Of a stretch of DNA of 49,940 nt, positions 18,848 to 27,710 are shown in pieces. The stretch comes from an uncultured Bacteroidota bacterium (GTDB lineage Bacteria; Bacteroidota; Ignavibacteria; UBA10030; UBA8401). Location: contig CALETH010000034.1 of the NCBI GenBank assembly GCA_937920105.1, positions 1 through 49,940 on the forward strand, read 5' to 3'. The notes beneath the pieces are model-generated. The model worked only from the letters and a program-made list of their open reading frames with translations, had not been told where the DNA came from and did no database searches. Each line of letters opens with the position of its first letter. Position 1 is the stretch's first letter. The position numbers were made by a program, and so were the translations under genes.

Positions 18848-20998
18848 ATGAAATTATTAATCATTTTTCTCTCGTTTTCTACTCTTTGTGCAAAAACAAT
18901 CCGCTATGATTTGTTTGTAAAAGACACCACAGTAAATTATTCCGGAGAAATCGCAAATGCTATTGCTGTGAACGGACAAATTCCAGCACCAACCTTGCAT
19001 TTTACGGAAGGAGATACTGCGGAAATTTTTGTTCACAATCTTATGGGTGTGGAAACATCAATTCACTGGCATGGAATTCTTTTACCAAACGAACAAGATG
19101 GTGTTCCCTATTTAACCACATCACCAATTTTACCGCACACCACACATCGTTATTATTTTCCCATCATACAAAATGGAACATTTTGGTATCATGCACATAC
19201 CTCAATGCAAGAGCAATCTGGATTGTATGGCGCGTTAATTCTTCATAAAAAAGAAAAAGAAGAAATTCCGGAATTAATAGTGTTGTTGAGTGATTGGACA
19301 AATGAAAATCCTGAAGAAGTAATGCGTTCGCTAAAAGTTGCAAACCATTGGTATGCAATTCAAAAAGGTGCAGCACAAGATTATGGTGCAGCATTATTGG
19401 CGGGACATCTTGGAACAAAAATTACTCAAGAATGGCTGCGAATGTTTCCGATGGATGTGAGTGATGTATATTACGACGCATTTCTTGTGAATGGAAAAAC
19501 AGAACAAACATTTTCTGATTTCAAAGCCGGAGATAAAGTAAAATTGCGAATTATTAATGGTTCAGCATCCACATATTTTTGGGTACAATTTGCTGGCGGA
19601 AAACTTACTGTTATTGCCAGTGATGGTGAAGATGTTGAACCGGTTGATGTTGATAGAATGCTTATTGGTGTTGCAGAAACATACGATGTCATTGTAACAG
19701 TCCCGGAAGATATGAAGTATGAACTAAAAGCAACGGCAGAAGACAGAACAAAATCCACATCATTATGGCTTGGCGAAGGAATGGAAATGCCTGCACCAAC
19801 ACTTCCACCACTTTTATATTTTGAAGGAATGAAAATGATGAATGAGATGATGAATTTAGATGGAAGCATGAATGATATGGGAATGCAAATGAGTAATCAA
19901 GAAATGGATATGAACGAAGTTATGTATCCGGAAATTGCTGGCGGCATGGAAGAACAGAACAGCGATATGCAACATCACCATCATCATGAAGAAAGTAGTG
20001 ATGAAGAAAACGAAGATGAAGACGAAATTGTAACGCTGAATTACGGAATGTTGAAATCAATAAAAAATACAACATTGCCAAAAGCACCAACAAAAGAACT
20101 CCACTTTACTCTTACGGGAAATATGAATCGTTATCAATGGAGCATTAATAATATTACGTTGAGTGAAACAGATAAAATACTTATTCGCAAAGGAGAAAAT
20201 GTTCGCATCGTTCTTAAAAATGAAAGCATGATGCGGCATCCAATGCATTTGCACGGACATTATTTTAGAGTTCTCAACAAATATGGAGAATATTCTCCGT
20301 TAAAAAATGTGTTAGATATTATGCCGATGGAAACAGACACAATAGAATTTGCTGGTGTGTATGATGGGGACTGGTTTTTTCATTGTCATATTTTATATCA
20401 CATGATGGGAGGAATGGGAAGAGTTTTTAGTTATGCAAACTCACCTGTTAATCCGCAAATTTCTTCTATTAAAAATTCGTGGCAAAAATTTATTAGCGAA
20501 GAAAATGAATGGCATTATACTACTTCCATTGCTGCACAATCTAATGGGATATTTCCAAGTTTGATGGTTATGGATAACTATTATTTTGTTGAAGGAATGG
20601 GAATGGCAAATTACAAAGGCGAATACGAGGGTGAAATTCTTTTTGGACGATTATTTGGCACGCAGCAATTTTTAAAATTATATGTTGGCGGAGATTTTCG
20701 TCGTTTGAATGAATATCAAAATATTATTGAAACAAAAAATGTTGCAACACTCGGAATTCAATATCTTTTACCAATGTTTTTAGAGGCCGATGTTCGTGTT
20801 GACCATACAGGAAAATTTCGTTTTCAAATCGGAAGAAAAGAATTATCGTTAACATCACGCTTACAACTAGACGGATTTTGGAATACTGATAGTGAATACG
20901 AAATCGGTTTACATTACATCCTTACTAAACGATTTTCACTTTCCGCAAATTATGATTCCCATTTTGGTTTTGGTGGCGGAATAACGTTCATATATTAA
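18848..20998 (+). CDS. Multicopper oxidase (CopA-like) with a barrel-like C-terminal extension
   Basis: 716 residues. A signal peptide is followed by three cupredoxin domains. Copper ligands are all present: HWHG (H73, H75), WYHAH (H115, H117), HPMHLHG (H464, H467, H469) and HCHILYHMMGGM (H512, C513, H514, H518, with M523 as axial ligand). Between about 327 and 381 there is a Met-rich stretch ending in five His, typical of copper-resistance oxidases that oxidise Cu(I) in the periplasm. Residues about 530-716 are not part of the oxidase: they show amphipathic strands (EILFGRLFGTQQFLKLYVGG, LGIQYLLPMFLEADVRVD, FSLSANYDSHFGFGGGITFIY) resembling the CopB outer-membrane barrel. Probably a CopA-CopB type fusion; no separate copB is adjacent. 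Confidence 0.9.
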   Translation: MKLLIIFLSFSTLCAKTIRYDLFVKDTTVNYSGEIANAIAVNGQIPAPTLHFTEGDTAEIFVHNLMGVETSIHWHGILLPNEQDGVPYLTTSPILPHTTHRYYFPIIQNGTFWYHAHTSMQEQSGLYGALILHKKEKEEIPELIVLLSDWTNENPEEVMRSLKVANHWYAIQKGAAQDYGAALLAGHLGTKITQEWLRMFPMDVSDVYYDAFLVNGKTEQTFSDFKAGDKVKLRIINGSASTYFWVQFAGGKLTVIASDGEDVEPVDVDRMLIGVAETYDVIVTVPEDMKYELKATAEDRTKSTSLWLGEGMEMPAPTLPPLLYFEGMKMMNEMMNLDGSMNDMGMQMSNQEMDMNEVMYPEIAGGMEEQNSDMQHHHHHEESSDEENEDEDEIVTLNYGMLKSIKNTTLPKAPTKELHFTLTGNMNRYQWSINNITLSETDKILIRKGENVRIVLKNESMMRHPMHLHGHYFRVLNKYGEYSPLKNVLDIMPMETDTIEFAGVYDGDWFFHCHILYHMMGGMGRVFSYANSPVNPQISSIKNSWQKFISEENEWHYTTSIAAQSNGIFPSLMVMDNYYFVEGMGMANYKGEYEGEILFGRLFGTQQFLKLYVGGDFRRLNEYQNIIETKNVATLGIQYLLPMFLEADVRVDHTGKFRFQIGRKELSLTSRLQLDGFWNTDSEYEIGLHYILTKRFSLSANYDSHFGFGGGITFIY

Positions 20999-21035
20999 AA
21001 AAGAGAATGATAAAAATATCATTCTCTTTTTTTAT
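20997..21035. terminator. Bidirectional terminator with arms identical to the one at 28301
   Basis: AAGAGAATGATA (21001-21012) and TATCATTCTCTT (21017-21028) form a perfect 12-bp stem with a 4-base loop, an A-run before and a T-run after. It serves both the multicopper oxidase (plus) and the lipoprotein gene (minus). The same two arms occur at 28301-28327. Confidence 0.92.
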
Positions 21036-21060
21036 TCATTAGTGTAAATTATACTGAGTT

Positions 21061-21501
21061 TTATTTTTTATTATCTATAACCAAGTTTTCAAGTGCTTTA
21101 CCGAGTTTCTCCATATCACTATTAAACTCACGCTTGAATTCTTCCCAATTATTTTGGCCTTCTTGTTTATAGTCATTAATGCGTTTTCGAAGATTTTCAT
21201 TTTCTCGTTTTAATTCTTCTACTCTTCGGTTATACTCAGTTTTTGTTCCTTTATTTTTTACTTTTTGCAATTCTACTCTTAACTCATCCATTCTTTTTTC
21301 ATTTTTATTTATTTTTTCTTGAGATTCTTGTTTAAAGTTTTCCCAATCTTTTTTTAATTCCGCTGTATTTTCTTCTTGAGTTTCACGCATTTCTTTTTTG
21401 ATTTCTTGCGTTTTTTCCTCCGTTGTTTTGGTGCAACTTCCTAAAGTTATCGCAACGATAATAATCAGAAGTGTGCCCACTATATTTCGGTTCTTTTTCA
21501 T
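21061..21501 (-). CDS. Coiled-coil lipoprotein, paralogue of the one at 27711
   Basis: 146 residues. The signal peptide ends in the lipobox LGSC, so Cys23 should be lipidated. The rest is almost wholly helical and charged with heptad character (coiled coil about 30-140). Its C-terminal half (RRVEELKRENENLRKRINDY, then WEEFKREFNSDMEKLG) closely matches the protein at 27711-28103. The upstream neighbour is a CsbD-like gene, and the sigma54-like promoter at 21797 would drive both. Function unknown; the setting suggests envelope stress. Confidence 0.85.
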   Translation of the reverse strand: MKKNRNIVGTLLIIIVAITLGSCTKTTEEKTQEIKKEMRETQEENTAELKKDWENFKQESQEKINKNEKRMDELRVELQKVKNKGTKTEYNRRVEELKRENENLRKRINDYKQEGQNNWEEFKREFNSDMEKLGKALENLVIDNKK

Positions 21502-21558
21502 AGTTATTAATATTAAGTGAATAAAAAATGTTGATTACTATTTAAAAAAAATGCAATG

Positions 21559-21747
21559 TTATTTGTACTGTGAAAGTATATCTACAACTTCTTTTTTTGT
21601 TTTTCCTAATTTTTTTTGAAGTCTTCCTAATAATTCTTCTTCTTTTCCTTCTGCATAGAGAAGGTCATCATCGGTAAGTTGGGCATATTGTTGTTTTAAC
21701 TTTCCTTTAATCGTATTCCAATTTCCTTTAAGATTGAGCGTATCCAT
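21559..21747 (-). CDS. CsbD-like stress protein
   Basis: 62 residues from the start chosen. MDTLNLKGNWNTIKGKLKQQ followed by a YAEGKEEELLGRLQKKLGKT segment is the CsbD pattern, a small helical protein induced by general stress in many bacteria, biochemical role unknown. A start at 21780 would add 11 residues, but AAGGA lies about 8 bases before the ATG at 21747, which fits better. First gene of a cassette with the coiled-coil lipoprotein. Confidence 0.88.
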   Translation of the reverse strand: MDTLNLKGNWNTIKGKLKQQYAQLTDDDLLYAEGKEEELLGRLQKKLGKTKKEVVDILSQYK

Positions 21748-21796
21748 AAGAGTATTCCTTCTAATAAATAAGTTAAACATACTTGAGGTCTACTTG

Positions 21797-21815
21797 TACT
21801 ACAAAGAGTATGCCA
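21797..21815 (-). promoter_or_regulatory. Sigma54-like promoter of the CsbD-lipoprotein cassette
   Basis: On the minus strand TGGCATACTCTTTGTAGTA matches 17 of 19 bases of the element at 27597-27615 upstream of the second cassette. The layout TGGCA-N6-TTTGTA is near the sigma54 form (TGGCAC-N5-TTGC), with T in place of the -12 C. It lies 50 bp upstream of the CsbD start codon. Confidence 0.6.
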
Positions 21816-21997
21816 AAGGAAAGGTGTGAAAATTTGTAAAAAAAGCCATAGTGAAATAGCTTTTTCTTAAAAATGTGAATTTATTTTCTTAAAAATGAAA
21901 TTTTATAGAAAAATAATTTTTTCATTGCAATTCAATATCTTACCAATTATTATAGATATATAAACAATTTATCAACATACATTTTCTCTCCATTATC

Positions 21998-23326
21998 ATG
22001 ACACATTCTTCTACCAAAAAACCATTTTGGCATCTTTCACTCACTAAACAAATTCTCCTTGGCCTTCTTGTTGGTGTTTTGCTCGGATGGTTAAAACCAG
22101 ATTGGGCTGTAGAAACTGCCTTTCTCCGCACCATTTTTTTAAACCTCATCAAACTCATTATTGCACCACTTATTTTTTCCAGCATCGTAACAGGAATAGC
22201 AAGTCATGGAGATGGAAAAAAAGTCGGACGCATCGGAATAAAATCTCTTTTGTATTTTGAAATTGTAACAACACTGGCACTTTTCGTTGGTCTATTTGTT
22301 GTGAATATCACCAAGCCGGGATATGGAGTAGAATTAAAAGGAGATATGGTGCAAATCAATAAGATTGCAGAAAACCATCCGATGACATTGATAGAAACCA
22401 TCGTTCATATTTTTCCTTCAAACATTGTAGAATCAATGCTTCGTAATGATGTATTACAAATAGTTGCGTTCTCAGTCATTTTTGCTTTTGCCGTTTCTGC
22501 ACTTGGAAAAAAAGGAAAGCCCGTTTTAGAATTTTGTGATTCACTTTCTCAAGTAATGTTTAAATTTACCAGTTACATTATGCTCTTTGCACCATTCGGA
22601 ATTGGTGCAGCAATGGCTGTTACGGTAGGACACATGGGCGTTGGCGTTCTCGTCAATTTAGGAATGCTTGTCGGAACATTATATATAGCACTCATTATTT
22701 TTGTTGTGGTAGTGTTGGGAACCGTTGCCTACATTATTAAACTCCCTCTCAAACAATTTTTTAAAGCCATTAAAGAACCATTCACACTTGCCTTTGTTAC
22801 GACCAGCAGTGAATCCGCATTACCCAAAGCAATGGAGATGATGGAACGTATTGGAGTTCCAAGACGTATCGTTGGTTTTGTTATGCCAACCGGTTATAGT
22901 TTTAATTTGGATGGAAGTACACTGTATCTTGCTGTTGCTGCAGTTTTTGTTGCACAAGCATCAGAAACAGTAACAGGAATTCATTTTGGGTGGGATAAAC
23001 AAATTTTATTATTATTAACATTGATGATAACATCAAAAGGAATTGCGGCGGTACCACGTGCCTCATTAGTAGTACTTTCTGCAGCATTACATTCTTTTGG
23101 ATTACCGTTGGAAGGTGTTGCGGTAATTTTTGCTGTGGATGAATTGATGGATATGGCACGAACATCTGTTAATGTTCTTGGTAACTGCCTTGCTTGTGTA
23201 GTTGTAGCACGATGGGAAAATGAATTTGATGATAATAAAGCAAAAGTTTTTGGAACACCAAAAGAACTTCCTCTTGAAATGGAAGAAGGAAATATTGCTT
23301 TTGCTCAGGATATAAAAAATGAATAG
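21998..23326 (+). CDS. Dicarboxylate/amino acid:cation symporter (DAACS family)
   Basis: 442 residues with about eight membrane helices plus re-entrant loops. Family signatures are present: the serine-rich TSSESALPKAM of hairpin 1, GFVMPTGYSFNLDGSTLY in helix 7, and DELMDMARTSVNVLGN in helix 8, which binds substrate and cation. It should import C4-dicarboxylates or glutamate/aspartate across the inner membrane with sodium or protons. The exact substrate cannot be told from these motifs. Transcribed alone, with a terminator behind it. Confidence 0.94.
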   Translation: MTHSSTKKPFWHLSLTKQILLGLLVGVLLGWLKPDWAVETAFLRTIFLNLIKLIIAPLIFSSIVTGIASHGDGKKVGRIGIKSLLYFEIVTTLALFVGLFVVNITKPGYGVELKGDMVQINKIAENHPMTLIETIVHIFPSNIVESMLRNDVLQIVAFSVIFAFAVSALGKKGKPVLEFCDSLSQVMFKFTSYIMLFAPFGIGAAMAVTVGHMGVGVLVNLGMLVGTLYIALIIFVVVVLGTVAYIIKLPLKQFFKAIKEPFTLAFVTTSSESALPKAMEMMERIGVPRRIVGFVMPTGYSFNLDGSTLYLAVAAVFVAQASETVTGIHFGWDKQILLLLTLMITSKGIAAVPRASLVVLSAALHSFGLPLEGVAVIFAVDELMDMARTSVNVLGNCLACVVVARWENEFDDNKAKVFGTPKELPLEMEEGNIAFAQDIKNE

Positions 23327-23351
23327 GAAAGAATAAAATTCAATTTTCTCC

Positions 23352-23388
23352 AAACGCTTGAAAGAAACTTCAAGCGTTTTTTATTTTT
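23352..23388 (+). terminator. Rho-independent terminator after the symporter gene
   Basis: AAACGCTTGAA (23352-23362) pairs with TTCAAGCGTTT (23369-23379), followed by TTTATTTTTT. The first ten bases of the arm recur in the terminator at 27446. Confidence 0.92.
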
Positions 23389-23452
23389 TCCAATGCTATT
23401 TCGTAAAAAATTTCCTATTTTTGTTATCAATTATTCATTTTTAACTATCACT

Positions 23453-23992
23453 ATGATACTTTCCGATAAAAAAATTCTTGAAGAAATACACAATGGTTCT
23501 ATAGTTATCGAACCATTTGATAAAAAATATCTTGGTTCAAACAGTTATGATGTTCATTTAGGAAAAACACTGGCTGTGTATGAAGATGAAATTTTAGATG
23601 CAAAAATTCACAATAAAATTCGCTATTTTGAAATTCCCAAAGAAGGAATTATTCTTGTACCAAGTAAACTCTATCTCGGAGTAACTGAAGAATACACCGA
23701 AACACATAAACACGTTCCCTTCCTCGAAGGAAAAAGTTCCATCGGAAGATTAGGAATAGATATTCATGCCACTGCTGGAAAAGGCGATGTGGGTTTTTGT
23801 AATACTTGGACTTTAGAAATTTCTGTAAGACAACCCGTAAAAATTTATGCAGGAATGCCAATCGGACAACTTATTTATTTTGTTGTTGATGGAGAAGTAG
23901 AAACATCCTATAGTAAAAAGAAAAATGCAAAATACACATCAAACACAAAAAAACCAGTAGAATCCATGATGTGGAAAAATTTTAAAAAGTGA
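23453..23992 (+). CDS. dcd: dCTP deaminase
   Basis: 179 residues from MILSDKKILEEI; an upstream start at 23393 would add 20 residues, overlap the terminator tail and lacks support. Deaminates dCTP to dUTP as the source of dUMP for thymidylate synthesis. LEGKSSIGRLGIDIHATA (91-108) holds the conserved S and R, and CNTWTLEI holds E122, the catalytic Glu. YFVVDGEVE..YSKKKNAKY is the C-terminal nucleotide-binding part. It is followed after 7 bp by a GalT-like gene and then radA, forming a four-gene run. Confidence 0.94.
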   Translation: MILSDKKILEEIHNGSIVIEPFDKKYLGSNSYDVHLGKTLAVYEDEILDAKIHNKIRYFEIPKEGIILVPSKLYLGVTEEYTETHKHVPFLEGKSSIGRLGIDIHATAGKGDVGFCNTWTLEISVRQPVKIYAGMPIGQLIYFVVDGEVETSYSKKKNAKYTSNTKKPVESMMWKNFKK

Positions 23993-23999
23993 GGGAACC

Positions 24000-25322
24000 A
24001 TGCCGCAAAATTATAGTAATTATTATTATACTATGCCTGATGGTACAGTAAAACAAATAAATCCATTCACAGGCACAGAAGTGTGGGCAGTTCCCGAACG
24101 CGGCAATAAACCTATTGCCAATGAAATTCCTGCAACAGCCAAAAAATTAGAAAAGCCAATCCGAGAAAATTATTGTAGTTTTTGTGAAACACGATATTTT
24201 GAAACACCGCCAGAAAAAACTCGACTGGTAAAATTTCCTACCCATTACGAAAATCTTATCTATCTTCCAGCAGAACAATACGAACACACCATTGCAGAAT
24301 TTCGCCGTACAGGAAATATGTTTGAAATCGTAACATTAGATTATTGGAAAAAAAATTACGATTACAAAATAAGTAAAACGGCAACAGCATGGCGAGATGC
24401 ATATCTTGGAACGCCAAAAGGAGCAGAACATATTAACAATGTTATCAATTATAAGTTAAGTCGCTCCGGAAAAACCGAAGACCAAATTCGTAGAAAATCT
24501 CAATTTGATAAATTACAAATGGCGGAAGCCTTTTTCGGCGGATGCCATGAACTCATCATTGCACGCAAACATTATGTTGATAATGCTGAATATGATTCGC
24601 AATTGTATTCTTCCGGAGAAATGACACGTGAAGAGCATTATCAATATTTCAAATTCACTGTTCAAGCAATGAAAGATATGCTTAGTTATAATAGATATAT
24701 TCGTTACATCAGTATTTTTCAAAATTGGCTGCGTCCCGCTGGTGCCTCATTTGACCACCTACATAAACAATTGGTGGGATTGGATGAATGGGGTGCGTCC
24801 ATCACCGAACGAATACGAATGTTGCGAGAAGATACTAATGTATATAATGAGTTAGGAGTGAACTTCGCAGCACAGCACAATTTAGTTTTTGCTGAAAATG
24901 ATTTTGCGATTGCTGTTGTTGGCATCGGACATCGTTTTCCTACATTAGAAATATATTCTAAATCTCAATATTCACGTCCGTACGAACATAGTGATGAAGA
25001 AATGCGTGGATTTAGTAATCTCGTTCACGCGTGCCACGCAGCCATGGGAAGCCAAATTTCTTGCAACGAAGAATGGTATTACACACCAGTTGATGCTGTG
25101 TATAAAATGCCTTGGCATGTTATGTTGCGATGGAGAATAAATGTTCCGGCGGGATTTGAAGGTGGAACAAGTATTTACATCAATCCACTCACACCAATTG
25201 ATATTCGTGATAAAATTGTTCCGCGTTTGTACGAACTCCGCAGTGCCGGAAAAATTGATGGTATTGCCGTTGCCGAAGAATGCCGTTTAGCACCAAATCC
25301 GTTGAAGTATTATTTGAGGTAA
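24000..25322 (+). CDS. HIT-superfamily GalT-like protein (DUF4921-like)
   Basis: 440 residues. ENYCSFC (C59, C62) resembles the zinc-binding cysteines of galactose-1-phosphate uridylyltransferase, and GASFDHLHKQLVG carries H253-x-H255-x-Q257, the HxHxQ nucleotidyl-transfer motif of that family. The rest diverges from standard GalT, so substrate is unknown; I place it with DUF4921-type proteins from memory of the family. GAGGGA lies just before ATG. Located between dcd (7 bp) and radA (21 bp), which links it to nucleotide or DNA metabolism rather than to sugar genes. Confidence 0.75.
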   Translation: MPQNYSNYYYTMPDGTVKQINPFTGTEVWAVPERGNKPIANEIPATAKKLEKPIRENYCSFCETRYFETPPEKTRLVKFPTHYENLIYLPAEQYEHTIAEFRRTGNMFEIVTLDYWKKNYDYKISKTATAWRDAYLGTPKGAEHINNVINYKLSRSGKTEDQIRRKSQFDKLQMAEAFFGGCHELIIARKHYVDNAEYDSQLYSSGEMTREEHYQYFKFTVQAMKDMLSYNRYIRYISIFQNWLRPAGASFDHLHKQLVGLDEWGASITERIRMLREDTNVYNELGVNFAAQHNLVFAENDFAIAVVGIGHRFPTLEIYSKSQYSRPYEHSDEEMRGFSNLVHACHAAMGSQISCNEEWYYTPVDAVYKMPWHVMLRWRINVPAGFEGGTSIYINPLTPIDIRDKIVPRLYELRSAGKIDGIAVAEECRLAPNPLKYYLR

Positions 25323-25343
25323 AAACACATTATAAAATAATTC

Positions 25344-26693
25344 ATGCCAAAACAAATCTCACAATACATTTGCCAAACGTGCGGATACAGTTCACCACGC
25401 TGGGTTGGAAAATGTCCCAACTGCAACGAATGGAATACCTTCGCTGAGGAAATCACCACAGCAAAAAAATCTACCAAACACACAACCTCACAAGCAAAAT
25501 CCATTCCGCTGAATGCTGTAGATAAATATAATGACATTCGGTTTTCTACAAGTATCGGAGAATTTGACCGTGTGTTAGGAGGAGGAATTGTTGCTGGTTC
25601 AGTAACATTGCTTGGTGGAGACCCTGGAATTGGAAAATCTACATTGATGTTGCAAGTGGCATTGAATATTAAAAATAAAATTGTTTTGTATATCACTGGT
25701 GAAGAATCTCCGCAACAAGTAAAACTTCGTGCAGACCGTCTTTCCACATCATCCGAAAATATTCACGTACTTGCAGAAACGAATACCGATGTTATTACAA
25801 ACGTAATAGAACAAGCACCTCCAGATATTATTATTGTAGATTCCATCCAAACACTCTACAATCCTAATTTAGAAAGTTCTCCGGGAAGCGTGGGGCAAGT
25901 GCGAGAATCCACAGCATTACTGACACGATTAGCAAAAACAAAAAATGTTCCTATTATTCTTATCGGACATGTTACAAAAGAAGGTGTCATTGCCGGTCCA
26001 CGAGTGATTGAACACATGGTTGATACTGTTCTTCAATTTGAAGGTGAACGACACTACACGTATCGTATTATTCGTGGAATAAAAAATCGTTTTGGTTCTA
26101 CTAACGAAATTGGAATTTTTGAAATGTATGATTCCGGTTTGCGAGAAGTAAAAAATCCATCAGAAGTATTTCTTTCCGAACGCAGTTACGGAACATCCGG
26201 TTCATCCATTGTGGCAAGTATGGAAGGCACACGCCCGATTTTGGTAGAAGTGCAAGCATTAATTTCCAGCACCAATTTCGGAATGCCGCAACGTACAGCA
26301 ACTGGTTTTGATATTCGACGGCTTTCCATGCTGCTTGCAGTGTTGGATAAACGAGTTGGAATCAATATTGGTTCGTACGATGTTTTTGTAAATATTGCTG
26401 GGGGAATTCGCATTGATGAACCAGCAGCAGATTTGGGTGTTGCAACTTCTATCATTTCTTCATTGCGAGATGTTCCTGTAGATTCACAAACAATTTCGTT
26501 TGGAGAAATTGGGCTTGGTGGAGAAATTCGTACCGTTTCTCACAGCGAAAAGAGAATACAAGAAGCAACAAAACTTGGATTTAATAAAATTATTATTCCA
26601 AAAGGAAATCTCAAAAATATGAAAACCACCAAAGAGCAAAACATTATTGGTGTAGAAAATATTATGGAAGCAATAAAAATTTTAGTGGAGTGA
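25344..26693 (+). CDS. radA: DNA repair protein RadA
   Basis: 449 residues. The N-terminal zinc finger has C10-x2-C13 and C24-x2-C27. The RecA-like ATPase has Walker A GGDPGIGKST (91-100, K98), Walker B IIIVDSIQ, and the RadA-specific KNRFG (247-251). The C-terminal Lon-like domain is intact (VNIAGGIRIDEPAADLGVA, then FGEIGLGGEIR) but lacks protease function as usual. RadA drives branch migration of recombination intermediates as a hexameric helicase. The following gene overlaps its stop by 4 bp (GTGA). Confidence 0.97.
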   Translation: MPKQISQYICQTCGYSSPRWVGKCPNCNEWNTFAEEITTAKKSTKHTTSQAKSIPLNAVDKYNDIRFSTSIGEFDRVLGGGIVAGSVTLLGGDPGIGKSTLMLQVALNIKNKIVLYITGEESPQQVKLRADRLSTSSENIHVLAETNTDVITNVIEQAPPDIIIVDSIQTLYNPNLESSPGSVGQVRESTALLTRLAKTKNVPIILIGHVTKEGVIAGPRVIEHMVDTVLQFEGERHYTYRIIRGIKNRFGSTNEIGIFEMYDSGLREVKNPSEVFLSERSYGTSGSSIVASMEGTRPILVEVQALISSTNFGMPQRTATGFDIRRLSMLLAVLDKRVGINIGSYDVFVNIAGGIRIDEPAADLGVATSIISSLRDVPVDSQTISFGEIGLGGEIRTVSHSEKRIQEATKLGFNKIIIPKGNLKNMKTTKEQNIIGVENIMEAIKILVE

Positions 26694-27355
26694 AAAACGT
26701 GACTGTGGAATGGTATAGAAATACTACATGGGATTCTAAAATAGAAAAAATGTTTGAAGAACGAATACAGCGTTCCAGAGGAATGTTTCATAAAGCACAA
26801 TATTTATTTATTCAATCTTATCATCTTTTAGAAAATGATGATAAAAATATTCAAAAAATTGGTATTAATTTAATGGAAAGAGTTTTTAGAGATTATTCTG
26901 AAGAATGGTTTACAAATATACGAGGGCGTTCAATTCTTGGAGAACATTATAAAAAAAATAAAAAATATGGACATTCTGAAAAACAATACAGAACCCTTTT
27001 ACAATTAGTAAAAAAGTATAATAGAAGTGGTACAGATGGTTTGACAGAAGTTCACCTCGCAGAAATTATTTTACTTACTAATCAAGAAAATAAATATAAA
27101 GAAATGTACAAACTTGTAGTGCTTAACTTTCCTAAAAACCAAATAGGATTAAATAATTATAAATTTTTTTATACAAAAATATGTGCTTACCTTTGTGATA
27201 AAATGAACAAGACAGCAAAAGCAAAAATGTTTGCAAAAACAGCATTAGAAATAGCAAAAATAACAGAACCTCAATTTAGTAGACATAAAACTGTGGGAAT
27301 AGTCCGAACAACCAAGAGAGAATTAACAATGTTAAAAAAAATACTGACAAGATAA
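26690..27355 (+). CDS. Hypothetical helical protein coupled to radA
   Basis: 221 residues, GTG start overlapping the radA stop (GTGA). All-helical, with TPR-like spacing of aromatic residues (FHKAQYLFIQSYHLLEND, GHSEKQYRTLLQLVKKYN, NKTAKAKMFAKTALEIAK). Basic, no signal peptide. Not recognised. The 4-bp overlap means it is translated with radA, and a terminator follows about 90 bp downstream. Could be a scaffold, but the sequence alone does not show this. Confidence 0.75.
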   Translation: MKNVTVEWYRNTTWDSKIEKMFEERIQRSRGMFHKAQYLFIQSYHLLENDDKNIQKIGINLMERVFRDYSEEWFTNIRGRSILGEHYKKNKKYGHSEKQYRTLLQLVKKYNRSGTDGLTEVHLAEIILLTNQENKYKEMYKLVVLNFPKNQIGLNNYKFFYTKICAYLCDKMNKTAKAKMFAKTALEIAKITEPQFSRHKTVGIVRTTKRELTMLKKILTR

Positions 27356-27445
27356 TGTAACATAAAAGATTAATTAATGGAAAAAATTGCTCTGTCAAAA
27401 TCTGTAAAATGTTGATAGGGTTTTTACATTACAGACTTGATAAGG

Positions 27446-27487
27446 AAACGCTTGAGAAAATTATTTTTCAAGCGTTTTTGCTTTTTA
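27446..27487 (+). terminator. Rho-independent terminator after the dcd-radA run
   Basis: AAACGCTTGA (27446-27455) pairs with TCAAGCGTTT (27468-27477) across a 12-base loop, with a T-rich tail. The stretch from 27488 to 27596 has no visible gene. Confidence 0.85.
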
Positions 27488-27596
27488 TGGTTTGTTATCT
27501 CTCACTATCGTTCCTATTTTCAAGAAAATAAAAAATATATTTTCTCAATTTTAAGATATATTTTTTGATTATAGCGTTTTTTAGCGGTTTTATTTA

Positions 27597-27615
27597 TGGC
27601 ACAATCTTTGTAGTA
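27597..27615 (+). promoter_or_regulatory. Sigma54-like promoter of the second lipoprotein cassette
   Basis: TGGCACAATCTTTGTAGTA differs at only two of 19 positions from the element at 21797-21815, which lies upstream of the paralogous cassette. GG and GT fall 10 bases apart, the sigma54 geometry, with T for C at the -12 site. The predicted 5' leader is about 85 bases. Confidence 0.6.
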
Positions 27616-27710
27616 GAAGAGTAAAGAAGAACTCAACACCACTTAGTAAAACTAAAAAGAAATCATAGATATATTTTCAAAAAAATTAAACATAATTAAT
27701 ACCTACTATC

